In this document: piece by piece, positions 24,313-33,600 of the stretch | How positions within the stretch are numbered: position 1 is the first letter of the stretch | Layout: each line of letters starts with the position of its first letter | From: Schistocephalus solidus | Taxonomy: Eukaryota; Platyhelminthes; Cestoda; Diphyllobothriidea; Diphyllobothriidae | NCBI GenBank assembly: GCA_017591395.1 | Contig: WEDG01005114.1 | Location: 78,421-142,420 of the forward strand | Direction: 5' to 3' | Length of the DNA stretch: 64,000 nt | Notes under the pieces: generated by a model | Seen by the model: the letters and a program-made list of their open reading frames with translations, nothing else | The model's database searches: none | What the model was told of the DNA's origin: nothing | Position numbers and translations under genes: made by a program

Positions 24313-24663
24313 CTAACCACCACTTATAGCTTGCCCATAACCAGAGGGTGTACCACATAACCAGATGATAAGATTCTTAATCTCTGTGTGCATTGCAGGT
24401 CGTCGTAGGTGGTTTATAAAAGGACATGAAATAACTAATCGTGGGAGATTCTGGCCTAAGTATCCGGTTCTAGTGAAATGGCTATCACCGCACGCAAAGT
24501 ACGTTTGGATTTTCAGCTTGACTTCTAGGTGCAGATAATACAGCTCATTGGGAGAACTCAGGATTGAAGAAGCTATCGCCAACAGTAACTGCCGCGTCAG
24601 AGCCCCTTTCGGCCCGAATTCTATGTTGAAGAACTGAGTTGAAAAATGCCCTATCTTATTCAA
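24313..24663 (-). other. Unassigned open frame downstream of a CR1 RT
   Basis: A frame of 116 codons on the same strand as, and directly 3' of, the CR1-E RT remnant. It contains no motif I recognise and no splice context. It may be CR1-E 3' UTR or host sequence; its length alone is weak evidence for coding. Confidence 0.2.
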
Positions 24664-24689
24664 AAAAATAGATGTGTGCTATTATTTAA

Positions 24690-25635
24690 CATATATTGTT
24701 TGATTTTTTTATTTTTAAATTCTCGTATGGTTCGACTATTTCTAATAGCATTTGGCAGGGCATTCCATATTGTCGCGTATCTTATGGAATAGAAGTTGGA
24801 TCGTTGGGCCTTTTTGAATTTCGGAATTTTTTTATAATATTTTCTGAATTTCTAGTGTCTCGGGGGACCGTGTTGATTTGTTAGTAAATTCATGCTGAGA
24901 ATATCCTGGTTGTGTGTGATTTTGAATAGAAAAGCGAGACCATTTTTGAGTCTTCTGATCCAGACGGGTTGAAGACCATATCTATCGTATAGTTCCATGT
25001 ATGAGCCTTGAAAGGCATCACATTTAGATAAGGATCTGGTAAAGCATCTTTGAATGGCTTCTAGTTTCTTTCGGCCATCTGATGGCATAATGCCAAAAAA
25101 AATTGAGCAGTAATCCAAGAGAGGTAAAACGTACATTTTTATATAGTCTTGTCTTTAGGGCAGGTGAGGAGAAATTTTTACAAATGAATCCGCATAGTCT
25201 AGTGGCTTTTGGTGATAATTGTTTAACGTGGGGAGATAAATCAAGAGTATTTGTATAGCTAAGACCTTATTAAAATCAGAATAGATAACGCCAACCTTAC
25301 CATCTTCATTCAACACCTAATTCCACTGCTCTGTGGAGAGCAATTTACTGGAAAAACAAGAGCAATTCTGTCTGAAGCCATGCTGGAACTCTGAGAGTAA
25401 TTGGTTTTACTCCAGGAATATCCTGGTCGCCTTCTTTATTAAAGATTCCAATATTTTACAGCAAATGGAGTTGAGGCTGATAGTACAATAATTTTTGACA
25501 TAAGATCTGATCCCAATCTTGTATATGAAGCACATATTTGCTGACTTCCAAATGATTCAAATGACGAATTTAATATATTCACGAGTGGTTTGCAGAGATC
25601 AGCTGCCAATTCTTTCAAGAACGTTGTCAGTATGC
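24690..25635 (-). mobile_element. CR1-E, RT segment (3' piece of a split element)
   Basis: Minus strand. From 25635 downwards the frames give an RT start (DNVLERIGS, CKPLVNILNSSF), then SLNSICCKILESLIKK, LLSEFQHGFRQ, then after an internal deletion the C-terminal part at 25136-24852 (VLPLLDYCSIFFG, LQPVWIRRLKNGL). The palm YADD block is missing. At 25635 the sequence is cut by the 5' end of CR1-B copy 1 and resumes at 32868, where the linker ends in KSSGPDGI, the sequence that should directly precede it. Confidence 0.8.
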
Positions 25636-26106
25636 GGTTGGTTCAAATTTGAAGATAAGCGAATTCTTGAATTTTAAACCGATTTATTCGTTTCCTGTTG
25701 AAAATATTAGCTTAATTATTGACCATTTATTGTATTTCTACCTCATTATCAGCTGCACACACTTGCAGTTATTGCAATTGCAAAAGGGTAAATATACAGT
25801 TTTTAAACTTTTTCACCCTACATAGCCTCATTAAAGTTCTCGCAGATTTACCTCAAAAGGACGGAATATAAAGGTAAATTCTAGAAATAAAGTTGAAATT
25901 TTGTAAGTTTACCTTATTTCCAGCGAAGAAAAATTTGCTCTTACTGGTATACCAGTTGATATAATTTTTCATCTTGCATAGCCTCTTCGCTAATTCTTTT
26001 TTCAGTTTAAACTCGTTACCTAGCAGATATTTGCTTGCAGTTCCTTGCTTAAAACGCATATTTCCTATTCGCGTAAAACTTCTACTAGAGCAACCCACAT
26101 TAAGCA

Positions 26107-27175
26107 TGAAGAAATTAGACCTTGACGCCCTGGAAAACTTTAATACCTTTATGTCTAAATATGGTTCTCTCTTCACGATCCTTGTTACCATTTTTGAGGG
26201 AAAGTTGTCTTCACGCACTTCTCAACAATGCGTGACACGAGAGCCTTTTATAAACATGGTCAGTACCGAGTCAATTGACCGACATAAGAGAAGTTTTAAT
26301 TTTCTTTTAAAAAACGTCCCTAAGATTAAAATCCCCTGGACGTTGCATTTCATTTCCTTTACTCATGCGGCTTTAACTTTAAAGTCGCTGAAGCTAAAAG
26401 GTTGTCTTCCCGTAGCAAAAACCCGCCAGTTCTGGTCAAACTTTGTTCAGCGATTGAATTTGACCTTATTTTCTCTAAGCATGAGCACTCAGCTCAATAT
26501 TTGAAAAAAACAAGTTGTTTATCTGCATTGAATTGAATAAGTGGGGATAAAACCCCAATGGAACGTCGGGTTTCACCCTCATTAGCAAACAAGAAGCCTT
26601 CGTCTACACGTTCAATATCAAAAGTTATCTCTGAGGTTTGTCCTGTAGCAAATGCAAGCCCACGGCCCTCCGGATCGACAGGAATTTCGATTCTAGCTGA
26701 ATCTTCACCCGTTAACCTTGTTCCTGGTTTGAGTGAAATTGTGTCAAGGCCTCTTCTTTCTCATCCCAAGCAAACCATGCCTGCTATAGCTGAAAAATCT
26801 ACTAAACCTAAGAAAACTCCTAGTAAATCTGAATCATTGGCTAATCCAGGCATTAAAATCAGTAATGTCATTACCGATGGGAAACCTGCTAACCCCTCAG
26901 CATCTACAAAAGCTGCGAACGCTAATGTTAGCATCCTTCCCAACCCAAAATGTGGCCAAAATCCCCAAATAATTAACTCTTCTAATTATGTTACCAGTTT
27001 TTCGAAATCATTTATTCCTTTTTCAAATGCACGTTTTCCGCCAAGTTATGCTAACTTCCCTCAAAATCTCATTTCTACGCCACTCCCTATCCTTCAAACG
27101 CCACAATATAGCCTTCCTTTCCAAGGTTTTCATCCAAATATGCCGTTGTACAATAATCTCGATTCGACAAATTGA
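26107..27175 (+). pseudogene. CR1-B ORF1 protein, frameshifted
   Basis: The N-terminal frame (26107-26504) starts MKKLDLDALENFNTFMSKYG and continues with FNFLLKNVP, a pattern shared with CR1-C ORF1 at 63153 (KLDLSAILRLQNFIDKY, FNVIIRNIP). In CR1-C this is followed by a VLVTFYSQTEADLVLQ segment resembling the second conserved strand of an RRM-like fold. The frame shifts before 26558; the second frame (26558-27175, 205 codons) is Pro/Ser/Lys-rich and ends in an Asn/Pro/Phe/Tyr-rich tail (PQYSLPFQGFHPNMPLYNN). ORF1 proteins of this kind coat the element RNA. Confidence 0.75.
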
Positions 27176-27289
27176 AGACCAGAGGAATTTTGTTTCCCAC
27201 CTTTCGTTTCTTCGTTCCAGTTTTTTTTCTCCGCCACCAAATTATCCTTTTTTAAAAATACTGATGAGCGTAACCTGCAGCTCAGGAAT

Positions 27290-28185
27290 ACGCTCAGCTT
27301 AGTTTCACTCAATGCGAGATCAGTTGTAAATAAGATGGCTGAGCTTAGAACAGTAGCTTTTGAGCTTGATCCAGATGTGCTGTGCATCACTGAATCCTGG
27401 GCTCACTCTCCTTTTTCTAACTCAACGCCTGCTATATATAATTTAAATTTTTACTGACAAGACCGCGCTGAAAAACGTGGCGGTGGTTGCCTCCTTTATA
27501 TTAAGTCATCCTTTGTACATTTCCATTTTTAGCTGAGCATTTCGTCCTTTTCTGGAAATGTATGCTTTGCTTCAGTCATTCTCCTCACAATAAAAAAGTG
27601 TTAATTGGCTGTGTCTATAATCCTCCGTGTTATACTGGCAATGAAAGCGAGCTCTGTGAGCTATTTGAAAAAGTTGCAAACACTCAATTTGATGTCAAAA
27701 TAATCGTAGGCGATTTCAATCTGCCAGACATTGACTGGCAGACAAATTCCTCTCCGCCTAAACATCAGAAATTGGTCGATACTATTAACTTATCAAACAT
27801 GTCCCAACTGGTCAGATCAGTTATAAGAAATAACAACATTTAAGATTTAATTTCTACAAATGATGTCCACCCTCTCTATATGAATTTTCATCATGATCTT
27901 TTCACAAGTGATCAAGCAATAATTCACTGTTGTTTTCCAGTCCCCCTTCTTACGAAGCCTGAGGTTAAATGCAATAACCTCGACTTTGCTAATACAAACC
28001 ATGAAATGATAAATAATTTCGTAAGCACTCTAGATTCGCATAGCATATTCGCAATCAACGATCCAAACTTTTTCCGTGAGCTATTGCAGAGCCTTACAGA
28101 AAAAATCCAGGCTTTTATCCCGTTTAAGATTTTTAATTCAAATACAGCTGTTTCTACTGTTCCGCATTTTCTCAAGAACTGATTT
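27290..28185 (+). pseudogene. CR1-B apurinic-type endonuclease, frameshifted
   Basis: Endonuclease motifs in order: SLNARSVVNKMAELR, DVLCITESW, KRGGGCLLYIK, IGCVYNPP, IIVGDFNLPDIDW, and SDQAIIH. Frames change at about 27460, 27540 and 27842. Catalytic-type Asn, Glu and GDFN residues are still visible, but stops make it non-functional. Confidence 0.8.
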
Positions 28186-28394
28186 AAAAAATTACGAAAA
28201 CAACTTAAAGTTTCATCTAAAAGCTCTTTGTCAGTTCATTTAAAGATTGCTTAAATATTTGAATTAGCATCGTAAATTAGGCTCGAGAGAGATAAGCGTA
28301 GGGAGTCTCAGGTACTGAGTGATGGCAATTCATCCAAATCTGTTGCTCATATCTTCCATGTTCGGTCATCGGCTAAGCGTCTGAATGTAACTCC

Positions 28395-29500
28395 GACCTG
28401 CCACATGTCTTTTCTAAATCTAATAACCTCTCTTCGTAATGATCATCTCTCTGTGGTAGTTATCTATTTTGATCTTAGTAAGGCATTCGACAAAGTGCCT
28501 CATAAACGACTTCTAGCCTAACTAGAAGCTATAGGATTTCGTAGTCCCCTTACTAACTTTATTAGACCATACCTACATGATCGAAAGCAAAAGGTTTTAG
28601 TAGGGTCCTCATACTCAAGTGCTACCCCGATTGTTAGTGGTGTCCTTCAAGGTACCGTATAAGGTCCTTTATTGTTCTTACTGTATATAAATGATATTTC
28701 ATTGATAGTTAAACATGCTCAATCTTTTATTTATGCTGGTGACCTCAAATTCGTGAATTCCTTCTCTAACTCTACGACCGAACGGTGCCTAGAACAAATT
28801 CATTCAGACTTAGACGCTCTTTCGGCCTGCAGATCCACATGGCTAATGGAGTTCTCACCTACTAAGTATCGCTACATGATTTTTGGGCCTATAAGGCTGC
28901 CGCAACCTCTTATTTTTGAATGTTGCCCTATGATTGAATGTTCTTACTTCAAGGACTTGGACTTAAGCTACACCAATAAATTAGATCATTCGCCTCATGC
29001 CGATAGAATTACGGCCAAAGCTGCTCAGATTTTCGGCTTTATTTCGTATAATTTATACCTACCTGAATTTAAATTAAGACTTTATAGTATGTTTGTACTT
29101 CCCATTCTTGAATTTTGCTGTCCTTTCTTCGGTTTAATGAACGAATATAGCCGTTAAAAATTGAAAATGTCCAAAGACATTTCACAAAAAACTCCTATTT
29201 CCGACTCTTTCAACTACTTCCTACTCAACAAGATGCCAGCTAATGAAGCTAAAATTTCTTCGGGTCAGGAGACTTGAAGCAGGCTTTTGTCTCCTTTTCC
29301 GACTAAATAATAGATCAACTCTCCCCAAGCTTTCTGTCATTACCCCCGTTAGTCTTCCTTATAACCTAAGAAATTCTGCACTAATTATACACCCCCCCCT
29401 GCATCATCCACGTGTAAACGCTCTCTCTTCTTTGCTTCTAGGTATAGTTTTCTTTGGAATAACTTGCTAATTGAAATTAGGTCGTTAACTAGTCTATCTG
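28395..29500 (+). pseudogene. CR1-B reverse transcriptase, internally deleted
   Basis: Reading gives FLNLITSLRNDHLSVVVIYF, DLSKAFDKVPHKRL, SGVLQGTV, then at 28672-29157 LLYINDISLIV and YAGDLKFVNSF. The normally invariant YADD is YAGD, losing a catalytic aspartate. The region before the palm is shortened by a deletion near 28393, joining linker directly to the CHMSFLNL segment. Stops at 28519, 28661 and 29155 also break it. Confidence 0.8.
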
Positions 29501-29689
29501 CATTCAAGCGAAGACTTCACATTTATCTTAACACTGATTCAATTAACCTTTTATTTTCCTCATCTTTTCCCAGTAGCTTTCCCCATGACTCGGAGAAAGG
29601 ACCATCGCGAATTTAAGTGACCCTCTTGAAACTATATTTTCGCTAAATTGAGTCGCCCTTGAACTATGATGTCTCCTTATATCACCTGC

Positions 29690-31110
29690 AGTTCGACCGT
29701 CGATTTCGACGAGGTCCACCGTATGCTCCACACCAGGTGGTGCAGGGACGGTGACTCGCACGTGAATTAGTTTTAAGTGATAGTAGCCTTGCGCTGCAGC
29801 TACCGCACTCTCTCCTCCTCCCCCACCTGAGCCCGGTGTCAAGACAAAGTCAAGAAGACCGGAAATGGGAGAGGGCGCAGGTGGCTGGCGTGGCCGGAGC
29901 CGCCCCTGGGCGTGCTACCACACCTGGATCAGATCCCACGAGTGGGAGTGACATAAAGGCCACATTAAGAAGGGGCCATTGCAACCTGACTTTCAGTCCG
30001 CCAGTCAGCCACTCCACACAAAACACACATTGGGCTGACCACGCGGTACGAGTTATCCCGTCAGTCGGCAACCTTCCAAGCCACGGCTTTTAGCGCACTG
30101 TGATAGTTTCAAGCGCGTCAGATTGTTTATAGTGAGGAACATGCGCTGAGCTGTTGACCTCACTCTCTCCCCCACCCCTACAATTAGACCACTGTCCAAG
30201 CCGGTCAGTTGTCTGATGAGGAAACGGGCGCAGCTGCTGGTGACCTCGTCTACGTGTACTACGAACACGACCTGGTCCCCCAAACACAAGCAACAGGATT
30301 TCACACAACAGGTGGTTGAACGGCTTACATCTCACATGTGAGGGATAGCCAGAGGTCACGTTAAGAAGGAGCCATCGCAGCCTGACTCTCAGACCACCAG
30401 TCAGCCACTCCACTCAACACACATTGGACTAAATGCGAGGTCTGAGTGTAATTGTCAGTTGGCAACCTTCCAACCGCGGCGGTTAACGTTACCACACACT
30501 CTTTTCCTCCCCACCTGAGCCTGGTCTTACGACACAGGCAAGAAGACCGGAGATGAGAGAGGTCGCAGGTGGCTGGCGCGGCCGGAGCCGCCCCTGGGCG
30601 TACCACCACACCTGGCTCGGATCCCACAGAGTGGGAGTGCCATAAAGACCACATTAAGAAGGGAGCCATTGCAGCCTGACCACGCGGTCCGAGTTATCCC
30701 GTCAGTTGGTAACCTTCCAAGCCACGGCTTTTAGCGCACCGTAATAGTTTCAAGCGCGTCAGATTGTTTATAGTGAGGAACATGCGCTGAGCTGTTGACC
30801 TCATTCTCTCCCAAACCCCCACAATCAGACCACCATCCGAGCCAGTCAAATGTCTGAGGTGGCAGTGGGCGCATTGGCTTACGGATCGGCGTACCCGTCT
30901 TCACGCGTCACAGCACGAACTAGCCCCATAACGCACACACCAGGATTCACTAACTCGGGGGATATGGAGCAGCCATCGCCGTCTGACTCCCAGTCCACTG
31001 GTCAGCCACTCGACAGACACAGCAAATACACTGAGCCGACGGCGTGGTTTGGTGGAAGCGTCAGATTGGCCGACTTCCCAGCCACGGTTTCTAGGAAACC
31101 GTGATATACT
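29690..31110 (-). repeat. Tandem modules in the RTE 3' region
   Basis: A module beginning GCCATxGCAxCCTGAC recurs at about 29978, 30368, 30661 and 30967. Larger blocks are also duplicated: the GGCCGGAGCCGCCCCTGGGCG block at about 29893 and 30579, and CAAGCGCGTCAGATTGTTTA at about 30110 and 30752. GC content is visibly higher than in the neighbourhood. The region is the 3' UTR of the zinc-finger RTE; related sequence occurs at 16290-17230. Confidence 0.85.
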
Positions 31111-31190
31111 CTGGTAAATGGTGGTTGTGATGATGTTGTTGATGTATTGGTGTAGGTAGTGTGCGCTGATGTAGCTTAGCCTCCGGTGGT

Positions 31191-32362
31191 TTACCGGAGG
31201 TTGTCGTGGAGGCGCATGTGTCCTAATAGGCCCATGCTGTGTGTAAATGTGCGGGAGCAGTGAGGGCAGTGAAGGCCTGCGCGTCGACTGTATGTCAGAG
31301 CCCCAGGCACTCGTTTACCAGCCTCCGTACGATGGATTCGCAAGTGACCGACCAGGCCTATGCGTGAGTTGAAGTTGCGGGCGCAGTGTGGGCAGGAGAA
31401 ATCTGTAGAGGCTGGGGGGATGTCATTCATGGTAGTGGGGGTGGCAGGGGCGCCATGAATGGCAGGGGCGGAGAGTGTGCATGGTGTATCGGTGTTGTCG
31501 GCATTGTGGTGAATTTCGCAGTCATGGATGCGCATGTGACCGAATAGGCCCATGCGATAAGTGAATGCGCGAGGACAGTGAGGGCAGTGGAGGTGACGAT
31601 CTCTGCTGTGTGATGGTGCTCCAGGCACTGGCTCACTGGTCTCTGTACGATGTATTCGCAAGTGACCTTCCAGGCCGATACGTGAGGTGAATGTGCGGTC
31701 GCATTGAGTACAGCTTAGGAGATATTCCCCATCGCTGGTGGTGGTGGTGGTGGTGGTGGTGGTGGTAGTGAAGGCGAAGGCGAAGGCAGTGGTGGTTGCG
31801 GTGGTGGGGGTCACAGGCGATGAGTAGATGGATGTGGTCTCTATGAGGGTAAGAGTAATGGAATTGATGCCAGGAGTGAGGATGGGGGAGTCCAAAGGAG
31901 GGTTGGCAGAATTTGACGTAGAAATTGGAATTGTCGGATTGTTGGTGCATTGCGTCCGAAGATGTCCAACCAGGCCAATTCGCGCGCGGAAGATGCGCTG
32001 ACAGAGCGGGCATGTTGGCAGGGCCTTGGCATTGGCGGTGTTGGTCCGGGGCGCTGGTGACTTTCGTGCCGCTCTTTTGACCTTGGCGGCGGCGATCAGG
32101 TTGGCCTCATAGATTGTTGAACTAGTCTTCACTGATATTCTCCGTGCCGGTCTATCCTGGGCGAGATCCTCCCAGGTCGCGGAGTTGATTTGTAGTTGCT
32201 TCAGCGACTTCTTCAAAGTGTCCTTGTAGCGTCGTTTTTGACCTCCCTGCCGACGAGAACCCGTAGCGACATCTCCGTAGAAAAGTCGTTTGAGGAGTCG
32301 CTAGTCGTCCATTCTTACCAGGTGGCCGCTCCATCGCAGTTGCACTTGCCCCAACACTTGCC
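31191..32362 (-). CDS. RTE RT C-terminus fused to five zinc fingers (truncated ORF)
   Basis: The 5' part, in another frame (32362-32220), reads QVQLRWSGHLVRMDD, then RLLKRLFYGDV, the usual end of RTE-type enzymes. The open frame 32216-31191 continues with KKSLKQLQINSATWEDLAQD and a basic segment. It then has fingers at residues 69-90 (C-x2-C with His and a final Cys: C2HC-like), 170-190, 212-232, 276-296 and 318-338 (all C2H2). Finger cores alternate between GLVGHLRIH-like and MGLFGHMRIH-like types. A Thr run (residues 150-161) comes from a GGT microsatellite. No stop interrupts the array, unlike most TE frames here. The fingers probably bind nucleic acid for the element; that is inference. 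Confidence 0.85.
31736..31766. repeat. (GGT)n microsatellite within the zinc-finger ORF
   Basis: About ten GGT/TGG triplets on the plus strand. On the coding (minus) strand they encode the poly-threonine run between fingers 1 and 2, so length changes keep the frame. Confidence 0.9.
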
Positions 32363-32867
32363 TCACCAGTCATCCAAACGATGACGTCATTCGGACGTAC
32401 ATATTCGGTGGTCCACAGTCTAAAATGCTACCATTTCTTTGGATCCTTAGATGCTGATGACTTCAGTTCATTGACGAATTTTCGTGACATTTTGTTTCAT
32501 ACGCCTAAGTGATCAAGAACGAATCACCTCGACATTTCATTATCTCATTCTGAAATGCTGCTACCGTATTACCCTACTCTACCACATGACCATTTTTTCC
32601 TAAGCAGTTTTTTCTCCTACCTTCTATTCAAAAATGAAGGCTTATTGAACTCTGCCTCCATTTTTATGGTAGGAGTTTTTTTTCACGGCCTATTTTTTTC
32701 TAGTTCAACATTAATTTTAAAACATCGCTAACTGTTGACAAAGCAGGACATGTTATGTATTTGTACATTTTATCTGCACATATTGTCATAACTTTATTTC
32801 GTTACTAATGTTTGCTTAGACAGTGCCTTGCCAGTGCTAACCAAATATAATTTCTAAATTCTAAATA
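32363..32867 (+). mobile_element. CR1-B copy 1, distal 3' UTR and 3' end
   Basis: This continues CR1-B copy 1 after the RTE insert. It matches 41185-41722 of copy 2 (shared TCATTCGGACGTACA, CATTTCATTATCTCATTCTG, CATCGCTAACTGTTGAC, CGCTAACCAAATAT/TGCTAACCAAATAT). The 3' end is an A-rich run near 32855. Confidence 0.85.
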
Positions 32868-33600
32868 CCGTCTGGACCAGATGACTTTGCGTCTTTGAGA
32901 TTTTGCAGTTTTCGTTCCACGAGAGATGCTGAGAAGACTTTATATTTAAGCCCTGAACCGGCGTTTACAGGAGCACTGTTGGCTTTGTCAAACTGACGCT
33001 CAGTTTCTCTACTGAATACCGATGCAAAGAACTGACCCAAGTGCTCAGCATTATCACCATTTTCAACGAATTCTAAACCATTCCCATGCATAAGTATTGC
33101 AAGTAGGTTATTTTTTTAATCGACTATTGATATAATGGAATAAAAGTTTAGGCTTATTTACAGTCTGCTGGATAATTCTGGATTCATAGTTCTTCCTTGC
33201 CTAATGGATAATTTTTTGACAGCATTCCGTAGATGACAAAGTTCCTCGAGATGTTCTGTTGACCATGTTTCTTTGAATACCTTCCATTTTTTTATTCTCT
33301 GCCTGCCTGTTAAGATCTTTTGTTAACCAGGCAGGGCGACTTGTTTATTTGTGTGCCTTCAATGGAAGAAAGCGCTCAATCAGATCAAGATACATAAATA
33401 AATAAATAAATAAATTGTATATTTAAGGCCCAGAGGGCCCCATCATTACATTGTCTTAAATGATCGCCAGTCATCCTCCTGATTCCCTTTGAGCAAACAG
33501 ACACATTAAATGGACATCATATCATTCTCGATCGCATTGAAATCAGCCTTCTTAAATATTTTGCTTGCGTTCCGTTGTCTTTTGGCTTTGAGAACATATT
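32868..33600 (-). mobile_element. CR1-E, endonuclease-RT linker (middle piece)
   Basis: Minus strand. The piece begins at 33600 with YVLKAKRQRNASKIFKKADF, continues after a roughly 50-bp insert (33393-33443) with IERFLPLKAHK, SRPAWLTKDLNRQAENKK and KNYESRIIQQTVNKP, and ends with FFASVFSRETE and LKDAKSSGPDGI. Its left end joins to 25635 and its right end joins to the endonuclease ending GKSDLSTLLWDYTRF at about 41728. This is the typical CR1 region between endonuclease and RT. Confidence 0.8.
33393..33443 (-). mobile_element. CR1-A tail-only micro-insertion
   Basis: Only the 3' terminus of CR1-A is present (GGGGCCCTCTGGGCC, TTAAATATACAATT, five ATTT units), interrupting the CR1-E linker frame. 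Nothing upstream of the terminus matches CR1-A, so the insertion is about 50 bp. Confidence 0.75.

Larger units (their letters stand above)
25636..29689 (+). mobile_element. CR1-B copy 1, left part (5' UTR to proximal 3' UTR)
   Basis: This copy starts at 25636 with GGTTGGTTCAAATTTGAAGA, the same start as the copy at 62348, so this is a genuine 5' end. Layout: 5' UTR 25636-26106, ORF1 about 26107-27175 (frameshifted), endonuclease about 27290-28185, RT 28395-29500 with an internal deletion of about 0.5 kb near 28393 relative to copy 2, then 3' UTR. It is interrupted at 29690 by an RTE insertion and resumes at about 32363. Confidence 0.88.
29690..32362 (-). mobile_element. RTE-type element with zinc-finger array, inserted in CR1-B copy 1
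   Basis: The flanks rejoin CR1-B: the sequence before 29690 and after about 32363 matches, in order, the uninterrupted 3' UTR at 41130-41185 of copy 2. On the minus strand the insert starts in the RT C-terminus (near 32355), encodes five zinc fingers (stop at 31191) and then has a long 3' region (31190-29690) made of repeated modules. It is 5'-truncated: only the last part of the RT is present. Confidence 0.85.

Noticed and set aside
24313..24663. 116-codon minus-strand frame treated as a possible host gene.
   Set aside because: No motif, no splice context, and position directly after a CR1-E RT suggests 3' UTR; kept only as an unassigned open frame.
29543..31104. Several 70-107-codon frames on both strands in the GC-rich repeat region.
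   Set aside because: They arise from low stop density in GC-rich tandem modules; the region is the 3' UTR of the RTE insert.
33393..33443. (TAAA)n runs considered as plain microsatellites.
   Set aside because: Each is joined to the same GGGGC..CTGGGCC..TTAAATA block, so they are retroelement 3' termini, not independent microsatellites.
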